Origin: Methylorubrum suomiense
GTDB lineage: Bacteria > Pseudomonadota > Alphaproteobacteria > Rhizobiales > Beijerinckiaceae
Length of the DNA stretch: 64,000 nucleotides
Reading direction: 5' to 3'
NCBI RefSeq assembly: GCF_022179765.1
Contig: NZ_BPRE01000002.1
Coordinates: forward strand, 248,001-312,000
Each line of letters opens with the position of its first letter. Position 1 is the stretch's first letter. Below, piece by piece: positions 38,586-47,276 of this stretch. The position numbers and the translations under genes are program-made. Below the pieces are notes generated by a model. That model was not told where the DNA came from, made no database searches, and was given only the letters and a program-made list of their open reading frames with translations.

Positions 38586-39272
38586 TCAGCCGATGAAGGT
38601 GTAGCCGGCCATGCGCTTGGCCTCGATCGGGTCGTAGCCGAGCTGCGTCCGCAGCTTCTTGCGCAGCTTGCTGATATGGCCCTCGACCACGCTCTCTTCG
38701 ACCTCGGTGTCGAGGTCGCCGTAGACGGCGGCGAAGATCTGGCCCTTGGTTACCTGCCGGCCGCGATGCTTGGCGAGATATTCGAGGATGTGGCGCTCGC
38801 GCCGCGGCAGGATCAGGCTCTTGCCATCGATCTCGGGATCGCGCCCATCAACGAAGACCGTGAGGCGGCCGTCCCGGTCGGGGGCCGGCGCCTTCTCGAC
38901 GCCGCGATTCATCCGCCGCCGGATCGCGCTCGCCCGGGCGATGATCTCACGGACATGGACGGGCTTGCGCACCACGTCGTCGATCCCGACGGTGAACAGG
39001 TCCAGCGTCTGCTCCAGGGAGCGCGTCTCGTTGAGGGCGATGATCGGCGCCTGGGTGGCGGAACGGATCGCCACGGTGCAGGAGGCCCGGTCGTCGCAAT
39101 CCCCGATCAGAACGCCCTCGATCGCCTCGACATCCTGACGCGACGCCGTGCCGAGCCAAAGCTGCATCGTCTCCGCCGTGACGAAACGGGCGGCGGCACC
39201 CTCCGCATCGAACCCGGCAACGTATTGGTCGGCGACGGACCGACGCTCATCGACGACGATATACACCTGCAA
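38586..39272 (-). CDS. ftcR: Flagellar transcriptional regulator FtcR (Rem-like, OmpR class)
   Basis: A response-regulator-like protein of 228 residues. It starts MQVYIVVDERRSVADQYVAGFDAEG, the FtcR/Rem opening. The receiver domain (1-120) keeps an acidic pocket (D8, E9), a possible phospho-Asp at 58 in GVLIGD and the KP lysine in VVRKPVHV, but has Asn where Thr/Ser is usual (PIIALNET). The OmpR-type winged helix (about 135-228) has RRERHILEYLAKHRGRQVTKGQIFAAVYG and VEGHISKLRKKLRTQLGYD...AGYTFIG. FtcR/Rem activates hook and flagellin-related genes in Brucella and Sinorhizobium. It lies next to the flagellin gene and opposite to it, with a perfect CtrA-type box 186 bp upstream. Confidence 0.9.
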   Translation of the reverse strand: MQVYIVVDERRSVADQYVAGFDAEGAAARFVTAETMQLWLGTASRQDVEAIEGVLIGDCDDRASCTVAIRSATQAPIIALNETRSLEQTLDLFTVGIDDVVRKPVHVREIIARASAIRRRMNRGVEKAPAPDRDGRLTVFVDGRDPEIDGKSLILPRRERHILEYLAKHRGRQVTKGQIFAAVYGDLDTEVEESVVEGHISKLRKKLRTQLGYDPIEAKRMAGYTFIG

Positions 39273-39655
39273 TCTCCATGAAATGGCACAGTCCGTCCGC
39301 CGATGCGAAGCAGCTTCGCGCCGTGGTGGCCCGTGATTGATTTTCGGTCGGTGTGATGCCGATGAACTGTGCGAGAACTTGAACCGCGACCTTATGCGGG
39401 TGTTTCGCGCTGCGTCCGATGCATCATTTGTATGTTCTTAGCTTTTGGTCGTAATGGTTAACGAGTGGTTAACGGCGCACAAAAGTATCAAAAGATTGTT
39501 TGCCGGCCCGCTTCGTGAGTGCCATTTCGGCCACAGCCGGCTGGTGTCGGGCCGCGAATGACGGTTCGATCGAAGCCTGCTGCGCCGCAATACGGCGCTT
39601 GACCGCGGCGGCGCGGCAGGATCGAAGAAGGACGCGTCCCGGTACGAGGAAATCC
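39273..39655. other. Divergent regulatory region of ftcR and the aminotransferase gene
   Basis: A 383-bp region between divergent genes. The centre (about 39420-39500) is A/T-rich for this genome (GCATCATTTGTATGTTCTTA) and carries the CtrA-type box at 39458-39473. The right half is ordinary GC-rich leader. No confident -10/-35 call. Confidence 0.5.
39458..39473. promoter_or_regulatory. Perfect CtrA-type box (TTAA-N7-TTAAC)
   Basis: TTAACGAGTGGTTAAC matches the CtrA consensus TTAA-N7-TTAAC on the plus strand and, because the repeat is symmetric, also on the minus strand (TTAA-CCACTCG-TTAAC). It lies midway between ftcR (start 39272) and the aminotransferase gene (start 39656). CtrA control of flagellar master genes is established in Caulobacter; here it is inferred from the match. 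Confidence 0.65.
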
Positions 39656-40924
39656 ATGCCGTCCCTGTCAAACCTGTCGCCGGAGCAACTGGCGGATCTG
39701 CGCTCCACCCTGCGCGACGAGTACGCGGCCCTGAAGGCCCGCGGCCTCAAGCTCGACATGACCCGCGGCAAGCCGGCCTCGGACCAGCTCGATCTGGCCG
39801 CCGAGATGCTGGCATTGCCCGGCAATCGCGACACGACCGCCGAGGACGGCACCGACGCGCGCAATTACGGCAATCTCCAGGGCCTGCCCGAGACCCGCGC
39901 CCTGTTCGCGCCCGTGCTCGGCGCGCCGCCGGATCAGATCGTGGTCGCCAACAATTCGAGCCTCGCGCTGATGCACGATGTGCTGGTCTACGCTCTGCTC
40001 AAGGGCGTGCCCGGCGGCGAGCGGCCCTGGAGCAAGCAGGAGCCGATCACGATCCTCTGCCCCGTTCCGGGCTACGACCGGCATTTCGCGCTCTGCGAGG
40101 GCTTCGGCATCCGCATGATCCCCGTACCGATGACCGGGGAGGGGCCGGACATGGCCGTGGTCGAGGAAGCCGTCGCCGATCCGTCGGTGAAGGGCATCTG
40201 GTGCGTGCCGCAATACTCCAACCCGAGCGGTGAAACCTATTCGGACGAGACCGTCCGTCGGCTCGCCGCGATGACGACGGCGGCGCCCGATTTCCGCATC
40301 CTGTGGGACAATGCCTACGTCGTGCATCACCTCGCCGATGCGCGCCCGGCGCTCCTCAACATCTTGGAAACCTGCGCCGGGGCCGGCCATGCCGACCGGC
40401 CAATCGTGTTCGCCTCGACCTCGAAGGTGACGCTGGCTGGAGCCGGGCTCGCGCTGCTGGCCGCTTCGCCGGCCAACGTCAAATGGTATCTCGCTCAGTC
40501 CGGCCGCCGCAGCATCGGGCCGGACAAGCTCAACCAGCTCCGGCATGTCCGCTTCCTGCGCGACGCGGCCGGCATCGACGCCCATATGGAGCGCCACCGC
40601 GCCCTGATCGCCCCGAAATTCGCGGCGGTGGAGGAGGCGTTCGCCGCCCGGCTCGACGGCTGGGATGTGGCCCGCTGGAGCCGCCCCCTCGGCGGCTACT
40701 TCATCACCCTCGACGTGACGGACGGCACCGCCGCGCAGGTCGTGCGCCTCGCGGGCGAGGCCGGAATCGCGTTGACCCCGGCCGGTGCGACGCATCCCTA
40801 CGGCCAGGATCCGCACGACCGGACCCTGCGCATCGCCCCGACCTTCCCGAGCCTCGACGCCGTGCGCAAGGCCGCCGAGGCGGTCGCGCTCTGCACGCTG
40901 CTGGCGGCGGCGGAGGCGCGCTGA
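39656..40924 (+). CDS. Class I/II-fold aminotransferase (aspartate-aminotransferase-like, PF12897 type)
   Basis: PLP enzyme of 422 residues from the ATG at 39656 with GAGG upstream. The arrangement LKLDMTRGKPASDQLDLA, DARNYGNLQGLPETRALFAPVLGAPPDQIVVANNSSLALMHDV, then GIWCVPQYSNPSGETYSDETVRRLAAM, LWDNAYVVHHLAD and the PLP lysine at about 257 in FASTSKVTLAGAG is typical of the aspartate aminotransferase type Ic family. The likely reaction is transamination of aspartate or a related amino acid with 2-oxoglutarate; the true substrate cannot be told from sequence alone. Divergent from ftcR. Confidence 0.87.
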   Translation: MPSLSNLSPEQLADLRSTLRDEYAALKARGLKLDMTRGKPASDQLDLAAEMLALPGNRDTTAEDGTDARNYGNLQGLPETRALFAPVLGAPPDQIVVANNSSLALMHDVLVYALLKGVPGGERPWSKQEPITILCPVPGYDRHFALCEGFGIRMIPVPMTGEGPDMAVVEEAVADPSVKGIWCVPQYSNPSGETYSDETVRRLAAMTTAAPDFRILWDNAYVVHHLADARPALLNILETCAGAGHADRPIVFASTSKVTLAGAGLALLAASPANVKWYLAQSGRRSIGPDKLNQLRHVRFLRDAAGIDAHMERHRALIAPKFAAVEEAFAARLDGWDVARWSRPLGGYFITLDVTDGTAAQVVRLAGEAGIALTPAGATHPYGQDPHDRTLRIAPTFPSLDAVRKAAEAVALCTLLAAAEAR

Positions 40925-40935
40925 CGACCCCGCGT

Positions 40936-40961
40936 TCCCCCTCTCGACAGAGGGAGGGGGA
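40936..40961. terminator. Hairpin between convergent aminotransferase and helicase genes
   Basis: TCCCCCTCTC (40936-40945) pairs with GGGAGGGGGA (40952-40961) with one G-U pair and a 6-nt loop. It lies between two stops 55 bp apart, so it can serve both strands. It resembles the hairpin at 10536-10562. Confidence 0.5.
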
Positions 40962-40979
40962 CCATTCGGGCGGGCCCGC

Positions 40980-42101
40980 CTACATCACAACAGTGATGGC
41001 CTGCGCCGCCCGGGTCAGGCCCGTATAGAGCCAGCGCGACCGGTGCTCCCGGAAGGCGTAGGATTCGTCGAACAGGACGACCTTGTCCCATTGCGAGCCC
41101 TGCGCCTTGTGGACCGTCAGGGCGTAGCCGTAGGTGAATTCGTCGGTCTCACGCTTCAGGAAAAGCGGGATCTCCTCCTCCGAACCCTCGATCACCTGCC
41201 GCAGCACCTTGATGTCGACCGCGCGGCGGCGCACGGCCGGATCGTCCTCCGGCACCACGTCGAGGCGGATCGTGTCGGGCCGCGGCGGAGCGCGGAGCGC
41301 CTGCACCGTCCAAGTGGAGCCGTTGAGCAGGCCCTTGGTCCGGTCGTTGCGCAGGCAGACCAGCTTCTCGCCGACGGAGGGCATCGGATCGGTATGCCCG
41401 GCGAGCTCCCGCAGACGGTTGTTGTAGAGACGGCGCGTGCGGTTGAGGCCGACCAAGACTTGGTCGCAATCGAGCACCTGCGCCGGGTCGATGTCGCGAC
41501 GGCGCACCACCCGGCTCTCGCCGTACTCACCGACCTCGAGCCGTCCGCCCTCGCGGATCGTCATCGCCATGCGCACGATCGGGTCGTCGGCGGCCTGACG
41601 GTGAACCTCGGTCAGCATCACGTCGGGTTCGGCCTCGGTGAAGAAGCCGCCGCCGCGCACCGGCGGCAATTGGGCCGGATCGCCCAGCACCAGCACCGGC
41701 TTCTCGAAGGACAGGAGATCGTTGCCGAGATCGGAATCGACCATCGAGCACTCGTCGATGACGATAAGATCGGCCTTGGCCGCAGGGCCGGAGCGGTTGA
41801 GGGTGAAGGTCGGCCCGCCCTCGTCACCCTCCTTGGTGCGGTAGATTAGCGAGTGGATCGTCGCGGCGTCGTGGCAGCCCTTCTGCCGCATCACCGAGGC
41901 CGCCTTGCCGGTGAAGGCGCCGAAGGCGACCGAACCGTCGACATCGTCGGCGATGCGTCGGGCCAACGTGGTCTTGCCGGTGCCGGCATAGCCGAACAGG
42001 CGGAACACCTGGGAGCCGCCGTCCCGCCGCCACGCGGCGATGGCCTTCAGCGCGGCGTCCTGCTGCGGGGCGAAGCGCGTGGGAAGCGAGGTCTCGGCCA
42101 T
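40980..42101 (-). CDS. RecD-like ATP-dependent DNA helicase (SF1B)
   Basis: A 373-residue superfamily 1 helicase, shorter than RecD. It has Walker A in FGYAGTGKTTLARRI (about 36-50), motif II in DLIVIDECSMVDSDL, motif III LVLGDPAQLPPV, motif IV/V regions (VLVGLNRTRRLYNNRLRE, GEKLVCLRNDRTKGLLNGS) and motif VI YGYALTVHKAQGSQWDKVVLFDES...RWLYTGLTRAAQ. The architecture matches stand-alone Dda/RecD2-like helicases; a role in replication or repair is likely but the partner is unknown. It lies 12 bp from hemF, so the two may be co-transcribed (hemF first). Confidence 0.85.
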   Translation of the reverse strand: MAETSLPTRFAPQQDAALKAIAAWRRDGGSQVFRLFGYAGTGKTTLARRIADDVDGSVAFGAFTGKAASVMRQKGCHDAATIHSLIYRTKEGDEGGPTFTLNRSGPAAKADLIVIDECSMVDSDLGNDLLSFEKPVLVLGDPAQLPPVRGGGFFTEAEPDVMLTEVHRQAADDPIVRMAMTIREGGRLEVGEYGESRVVRRRDIDPAQVLDCDQVLVGLNRTRRLYNNRLRELAGHTDPMPSVGEKLVCLRNDRTKGLLNGSTWTVQALRAPPRPDTIRLDVVPEDDPAVRRRAVDIKVLRQVIEGSEEEIPLFLKRETDEFTYGYALTVHKAQGSQWDKVVLFDESYAFREHRSRWLYTGLTRAAQAITVVM

Positions 42102-42113
42102 CTCGACTCGGTC

Positions 42114-43049
42114 TTAAGGCCAGCGCACGGTCGGGGGCAGCGACGACAGGATCGAGGCGACGTTGCCGCCGGTCTTGAGGCCGAAGATGGTGCCACGGTC
42201 GTAGAGCAGGTTGAACTCGACGTAGCGGCCCCGCCGCACCTGCTGTTCCAGCCGGTCGGCCTCGGTCCAGTCTTGGGCGAGATTGCGCCAGACGATCTCG
42301 GGATAGGCTTTCAGGAAGGCCTCGCCCACATCGCGGGTGAAGGCGAGGTCCGCCTTCGGATCGCCGGTCCAGTGATAATCGTAGAAGATCCCGCCGATGC
42401 CGCGGGGCTCGTTGCGGTGCTTGAGGTGGAAATACTCGTCGCACCACGCCTTGTACTTATCGTAGTTCGCGGCCGGCGCATGCGCCTCGCACGCCTCCCG
42501 CAAACAGGCGTGGAAATGCTGCGTGTCCGGGTCTTCCTGAGTGCGGCGCCGGTCGAGCACCGGGGTCAGGTCGGCGCCGCCGCCGAACCACGCCTTCGTC
42601 GTTACGACGAAGCGGGTGTTCATGTGCACCGTCGGCACGTTCGGGTTCCAGGGATGGGCGATCAGCGAGATGCCCGTGGCGAAGAAGCGCGGATCCTCGG
42701 CCGCGCCCGGCATCTGCGTCCGGAATTCGGGGGCGAACTCGCCATGAACGGTGGAGATATGGACGCCGGCCTTCTCGAACACGCGCCCTTTGAGCATCGC
42801 CATCACACCGCCGCCGCCCGGCACGCCGCTGTGGTCGGTGCGCTGCCACGGCGTCTTCACGAAGGTGCCGGCCTCCGCCGGGGCATCCGGATGGAACGGG
42901 CCGGCGGCCTGATCCTCCAGGGTCTCCAGGGCGGTGACGATCTTGTCGCGCAGCGTCGCGAACCAGCTCTGCGCCTCGGCCTTCAGCGCGGCGAGATCGT
43001 CGGGGGCGGGCAGGGTCGAGGGCGGGGGGGAGGCGGACGCATCGCTCAT
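42114..43049 (-). CDS. hemF: Oxygen-dependent coproporphyrinogen III oxidase
   Basis: Aerobic haem-synthesis enzyme of 311 residues that decarboxylates two propionates of coproporphyrinogen III. The start is the ATG at 43049; the frame continues to 43172 but is not family-like. Family segments include [113 protein letters not shown]. Cytoplasmic. It is followed 12 bp later by the helicase gene. Confidence 0.96.
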   Translation of the reverse strand: MSDASASPPPSTLPAPDDLAALKAEAQSWFATLRDKIVTALETLEDQAAGPFHPDAPAEAGTFVKTPWQRTDHSGVPGGGGVMAMLKGRVFEKAGVHISTVHGEFAPEFRTQMPGAAEDPRFFATGISLIAHPWNPNVPTVHMNTRFVVTTKAWFGGGADLTPVLDRRRTQEDPDTQHFHACLREACEAHAPAANYDKYKAWCDEYFHLKHRNEPRGIGGIFYDYHWTGDPKADLAFTRDVGEAFLKAYPEIVWRNLAQDWTEADRLEQQVRRGRYVEFNLLYDRGTIFGLKTGGNVASILSSLPPTVRWP

Positions 43050-43080
43050 GCGAAGGCTTTCCCACCCGCGTGCGGTTCCG

Positions 43081-44787
43081 TCAATTCGGTCCGGCGGGCC
43101 GGGCTGTTCCGGTCGCGGAAGAGGACGCCCCCTGATTGCGAAGGCCGCCAACCAGCCTGTCGAGGCTGCCATGCCCCTCGCCGAATCCCGCCTCCGCCAG
43201 CAGCGCTCCGAGGATCGGACTGTTGTATTGGTAGCGCAGGAGATGGCCGGACAGGTTGTCGCCGAGGTTGGCCGTGTTCGGTCCGGCTCCGTTGGCGCCG
43301 ATCATTCCACCCGCGTCGAAGATCTTGATCGAGTCGATCTTCTCCACCGCCTTCATGCTCTCGCGGAGCGCTTCGGGAATCATGGCGAGACGGCGCAGGT
43401 CGGCCTCGTAGGCGCGCGCCTCCACCGAGAGCGCGTTGCGGGCCTGGTTCATCATGGTCTCGCTCTCGGCTTCGGCCTGGCCGAGCTTGACGATGGCCTC
43501 GGCCTTGGAGGCGGCCGCGACCGCCTCGGCTTCTGCCAGCGTGGTGATGGCCTGGGCCCGGTCTTCCGCCGCACGGCGCTCGGCTTCCGCCGTGACGGTG
43601 ATGCCGGTCGCCTCCCGTTCCGCCTCCCGCTTGGCCGCGATCACTGTCACTTCGCGCTCACGCTCGGCGATCTCCTTGGCCTTGGCCGTGGCGACGCGCT
43701 CTTCGGCGGCGACCGCCAGCGCCTCTGCCGCCTTGGCCGCGGCGCGCGCCTCCGATTCCTTCTGCGACCGCTCGGCGATCCGGATGGCGTTGTCCTGCAT
43801 CATCAGCTGGCGCTCGCGCTCGGATTCGGCATTGCGCTGGGCGATGGCGAGATCGGCCTCGATCCGGGCGGTCTCGGAGTTCTTGCGCGCCTCTGCCTCG
43901 CGCAGGCGCACCGCCTGTTCGCGCTCGATGCGGGCGGTCTCTTCGCTCTGCTGGGCGCGCTGGACGGCCTGCGCCGTCTCGGCGCGGGTCTCGGCGGTCT
44001 TGTTGGCGATATCGCGCTCCTGCGCCAGTTCGGCCTCGCGGGTGGCGCGGTGGATTTCGAGCTGCTTCAGGGCCGTCTCGCGATCCTTCTCAGCCACCGC
44101 GACCTCGGCGTCGCGCACCGTGGCGTTGCGCTCCTTCCGCCGCTGCTCGGTGATCTCCTTGAGCCGCGCGAGGCCTTCGGCGTCGAACGAGTTGTCCGGA
44201 TTGAAATGCTCGATCGAGGTCTGGTCGAGGCGTGTGAGCGAGGCGGATTCGAGTTCGAGGCCGTTATGGCGCAGATCGCCGGAGACCGCCTCCTGAACCC
44301 CCTTCACGAAGGTGGCGCGCTGCTCCTGAAGATCGGGCAAGGTCATGCCGGCGGCAACCGCGCGCAGGGCATCGACGAATTTCGCCTCGATCAGCTCGCG
44401 CAGCGACATGGCATCGTTGGTGCGGTCGCCCAGCGTCTGCGCCGCGAGCGCGATCGATTCCTCCTTCGGCTCGACCCGCACGTAGAACTCGACCGTGATA
44501 TCGGCGCGCAGGCGATCCTTGGTGATCAGCGATTCGTTGCCCGAGCGCTTCACCTCGAGCCGAAGGGTGTTGAGGTTCACCATGGCGATGGAATGGAACA
44601 CCGGCAGCAGCACCGCGCCGCCATCGACGACGACCTTGCGGCCACCGAGACCGGTGCGCACGAAAGCGGTGTCGCGGGTGGTGCGCCGATAGAGCCGGCT
44701 GAACACGAAGCCGATACCGAGCAGGGCGACGACGATGACGCCGGCAATGACAAATAAACTGATGAGGCCGGAACTGATCATATCCAT
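43081..44787 (-). CDS. yqiK: Flotillin-family membrane protein (YqiK-like)
   Basis: SPFH/Band 7 protein of 568 residues. One N-terminal transmembrane helix (about 8-32, [23 protein letters not shown]) is followed by the SPFH domain (about 35-210: [50 protein letters not shown]). A long Ala/Glu/Arg-rich coiled coil (about 215-460) is the flotillin hallmark, and a Gly/Ser-rich tail completes it. Flotillins form membrane microdomains and respond to envelope stress. It is the last gene of a three-gene leftward operon, 43 bp after the YqiJ-like gene. Confidence 0.9.
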   Translation of the reverse strand: MDMISSGLISLFVIAGVIVVALLGIGFVFSRLYRRTTRDTAFVRTGLGGRKVVVDGGAVLLPVFHSIAMVNLNTLRLEVKRSGNESLITKDRLRADITVEFYVRVEPKEESIALAAQTLGDRTNDAMSLRELIEAKFVDALRAVAAGMTLPDLQEQRATFVKGVQEAVSGDLRHNGLELESASLTRLDQTSIEHFNPDNSFDAEGLARLKEITEQRRKERNATVRDAEVAVAEKDRETALKQLEIHRATREAELAQERDIANKTAETRAETAQAVQRAQQSEETARIEREQAVRLREAEARKNSETARIEADLAIAQRNAESERERQLMMQDNAIRIAERSQKESEARAAAKAAEALAVAAEERVATAKAKEIAEREREVTVIAAKREAEREATGITVTAEAERRAAEDRAQAITTLAEAEAVAAASKAEAIVKLGQAEAESETMMNQARNALSVEARAYEADLRRLAMIPEALRESMKAVEKIDSIKIFDAGGMIGANGAGPNTANLGDNLSGHLLRYQYNSPILGALLAEAGFGEGHGSLDRLVGGLRNQGASSSATGTARPAGPN

Positions 44788-44830
44788 TGTTGCGAAACAT
44801 CCTTCGTCTGGATGAGGCGATCAAAGAAAC

Positions 44831-45469
44831 TCAAAGGTCGGCGGGGGCCGGGATCGCGACGTAGACGGCCTCCACCTGGTCCACGAGCAGCACCCGGGTG
44901 CCAGTCGCCATCGGCGGCGCGTCGGCGGCGGCCCGGGCGCGCAGGGAATGGAGGTTGCCGTGCCGATCCCGCACGCGGACCTGACCCGGAAGCCCTTGGT
45001 CGAGGGGGCCGAGCGTCACCTCCGCGGTCGCGCCGACCAACTCGTCGGTGGTGACGGCGTAGCTCTCGTCCCGCGGAATGAGGCGCGCGACCGCTCCGCT
45101 CATGAGCCGCAGAGCCGGCAGGCTCGCCAGGGCCGCGAGCGGGACGGCGGCCGGGGCGGGAAGCGGCGCGATCAGCGCCGTGGCGAGCCCCTGCAGGACG
45201 AAGCCTGCCAGGGCGAAGAAGGCGAGCCCGAGGATGAGCAGGACCAGGAACGGCACGCGGCCGAGATTGATCCAGGACAGCAGGGCCGCCGGGGAGAGCC
45301 CGTCGGGGGGCTCGACGGCATCGATCCCGTCATGCCCCAACGCGCCATCGAGCAACGCCGAGGCCGATTGTCCGGCGAGCAGCGACAGGGCCTCGACGAG
45401 GACGAGGCCTCCCATCACCGCCGCGGCCAGGGAGAACGGGAAGAGGGCGGGGGCGACCAGCGCGCTCAA
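44831..45469 (-). CDS. yqiJ: YqiJ-like OB-fold membrane protein
   Basis: A 212-residue inner-membrane protein: three hydrophobic helices (about 7-33, 72-95 and 97-118) followed by a C-terminal OB-like beta domain (VGATAEVTLGPLDQGLPGQVRVRDRHGNLHSLRARA, GTRVLLVDQVEAVYVAIPA). This is the arrangement of YqiJ/NfeD-type proteins that partner flotillins. Its start overlaps the stop of the upstream PspA-fusion gene by four bases, and the flotillin gene follows 43 bp on, so all three are almost certainly one operon. Confidence 0.82.
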   Translation of the reverse strand: MSALVAPALFPFSLAAAVMGGLVLVEALSLLAGQSASALLDGALGHDGIDAVEPPDGLSPAALLSWINLGRVPFLVLLILGLAFFALAGFVLQGLATALIAPLPAPAAVPLAALASLPALRLMSGAVARLIPRDESYAVTTDELVGATAEVTLGPLDQGLPGQVRVRDRHGNLHSLRARAAADAPPMATGTRVLLVDQVEAVYVAIPAPADL

Positions 45470-46608
45470 GAGGGTCGGCCCTGCTTCAGCGCCGCCAATC
45501 GCATCTCGATGGTGTGGTCGCGGTGCAGGCGGTCGAGATCCTCGATCGAGGGATCGGCCGCGGCGGAGGCCGTCCCGGTGAGCCGGTCGACGGCCCGCAG
45601 CGACCGGTCGAGCCGACCGGCGCGCTCCGCATCCTCGCGACCGTAGCCGTCGAGCGGGTCGGCGGTCTTCGGGGCGGGGCGGCGCAGAAGGGCGATCCGA
45701 TGTTCGGCATCGCGCCGCGCCGCCTGGGCCGCCTGGATCGCCTTGGCGGTCGCGGCGTGGCGTTCGGAGACCTCGGCGAGGCTCGAATCGATGGCCTCGA
45801 TCTGGCTCTCCAGATCGAGCTGGCGTGCGATGCCGGAGCGGGCGAGATCCTCGCGCCCGGTCGAGAGGGCGATGGTCAGCTTCTCCGGCAGGGCCGTCAG
45901 TTCGCCGTCGAGTTGGTTGCGGCGCGCATTCAGCCGATGCTCTTCCGCCTTGATCTTTCCGAGATCGAGCCGGATCTCGTCGACGACTTGATCGACCTCG
46001 CGCAGGGCCTGCTCGGCGACGGCGAGGCCGTTGCGATCCTCCATCGCGCCGAGGGCGGCGTTGGAGAGTCCGCCGATGATCCGGCCGACACGGGTGAGGA
46101 TGGTCTCGGGCATGGTTCGGGCTTCCTCCTTCGGAACGGTGACGGTCACGCCCACCTGAATGGTGAGCACGTCGCCCGCGATGGTGAGGCGGGCGGGGGA
46201 GGTGTCGCGCCAGGGGCCGTCATAGCCTTCGACGCGGTAGGGCATGGTGCGGCGGCCACCGAGCGTCGTGAGTGCGATCTCGGACGCGCTCTTCACGCTG
46301 AACAGCTTGTCGTCGAGCGGCATCGCCGTGACCGTCTCGGGGTCGAAATCGCTCGGCATCTGCGCGAAATCGCGGATGCCGAGCGTCACCAATCGGGCCG
46401 GCAACCCGGTCTCGTCGCGCACGCGCTGGTAGCCATGCTCGATCAGGGCGACGACGTTCGACCGCAAGCCGTGGCTCCGTCGGATCTCCGCGAGGATCGC
46501 CAGCATGCGCCGGTAGGCGGCGAGCAGCGCACGAACCGCGTCGAGATCCGCCGTTTCGGGCAGGAGTCGATAGGTCAATCTGGACGGGAGTGATTCGGAT
46601 CGCGGCAC
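45466..46608 (-). CDS. PspA/IM30-like protein with a TnpB-like N-terminal half
   Basis: A 380-residue protein with two halves. Residues 166-380 (MPETILTRVGRIIGGLSNAALGAMEDRNGLAVAEQALREVD, then long Ala/Glu/Arg helices) look like a full PspA/IM30 envelope-stress protein. Residues 10-162 match the pattern of the front half of TnpB (IS200/IS605 OrfB-type) nucleases: LTYRLLPETADLDAVRALLAAYRR, a helical segment VVALIEHGYQRVRDETGLPARLVTLGIRDFA, then the beta barrel LDDKLFSVKSASEIALTTLGGRRTMPYRVEGY and LTIAGDVLTIQVGVTVTVP. No RuvC nuclease half is present. A strong AAGGAGG precedes Met166, so the PspA part may also be made alone. It heads the flotillin operon. The TnpB link is recognised by eye, not by a search. 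Confidence 0.72.
   Translation of the reverse strand: MPRSESLPSRLTYRLLPETADLDAVRALLAAYRRMLAILAEIRRSHGLRSNVVALIEHGYQRVRDETGLPARLVTLGIRDFAQMPSDFDPETVTAMPLDDKLFSVKSASEIALTTLGGRRTMPYRVEGYDGPWRDTSPARLTIAGDVLTIQVGVTVTVPKEEARTMPETILTRVGRIIGGLSNAALGAMEDRNGLAVAEQALREVDQVVDEIRLDLGKIKAEEHRLNARRNQLDGELTALPEKLTIALSTGREDLARSGIARQLDLESQIEAIDSSLAEVSERHAATAKAIQAAQAARRDAEHRIALLRRPAPKTADPLDGYGREDAERAGRLDRSLRAVDRLTGTASAAADPSIEDLDRLHRDHTIEMRLAALKQGRPS
46122..46131 (-). promoter_or_regulatory. Internal ribosome-binding site before Met166 of the PspA-fusion gene
   Basis: On the minus strand AAGGAGGAAG, a near-perfect Shine-Dalgarno, lies with GGAGG 11 nt before the in-frame ATG at 46113. Initiation here would yield a free 215-residue PspA-like protein. 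It encodes Lys-Glu-Glu in the long product. Confidence 0.5.
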
Positions 46609-46710
46609 GGCCTAGGTGTAAGACACCAGACCGGTGTTTTCAATCGAAATGCACGCAGGGGATGTGATGGTGGAGGGCGATTGTCAGCCGATCGCGCACA
46701 GTTCGACCGG

Positions 46711-47160
46711 TCAGCCTCCTTGCCGCAGCGCCTCGCCCATGATCATCGCCGCGGAGACCGCGACGTTGAGCGAGCGCATCCCCGCCCGCATCGGGACGAA
46801 CACCCGGGCGTCGGCGGCTGCATGGACCGCTTCGGGCACGCCCGCCGACTCGCGCCCCATCATCACGCAATCGCCGTCGCGGAAGGCGAACTCGGTGTAG
46901 GGCAGGGCACCCGTTGTGGTCGCGAGCACGAGACGAATGCGGTGCTCCTGCCGCCACGCCTCGAAGGCGTTCCACGAGCGGTGGCGGGTGATCGGCACGT
47001 GGTCCAGATAGTCGAGGCCGGAGCGGCGCAGATGCCGGTCGGACACGTCGAACCCCGCCGGCTCGATGATCTCGACCGCGAGCCCGAGGCACGCCGCCAT
47101 GCGCAGGAGGGTACCGGTGTTCTGGGGAATGTCGGGCTGGTAGAGGGCGAGGCGCAGCAT
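46711..47160 (-). CDS. trmL: tRNA (cytidine/uridine-34 2'-O)-methyltransferase
   Basis: SPOUT-class methyltransferase of 149 residues from the ATG at 47160. It modifies the wobble base of leucine tRNAs. Family sequence is unmistakable: MLRLALYQPDIPQNTGTLLRMAACLGLAVEIIEPAGFDVSDRHLRRSGLDYLD, then DCVMMGRESAGVPEAVHAAADARVFVPMRAGMRSLNVAVSAAMIMGEALRQ, the deep trefoil-knot region. It is divergent from the ABC exporter gene and upstream of, but not clearly linked to, the PspA-fusion operon. Confidence 0.94.
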   Translation of the reverse strand: MLRLALYQPDIPQNTGTLLRMAACLGLAVEIIEPAGFDVSDRHLRRSGLDYLDHVPITRHRSWNAFEAWRQEHRIRLVLATTTGALPYTEFAFRDGDCVMMGRESAGVPEAVHAAADARVFVPMRAGMRSLNVAVSAAMIMGEALRQGG

Positions 47161-47276
47161 CGGAAATGAGGTCGTCCGCAGGGCTGGGGCGGGCATGCCG
47201 CATGGAGGGCGGGGTTGGCCCCGGGCTTTGCGGCCTTACCTCAGGCCGGCACCCACCGCTCGGTTGACTGTTACAG

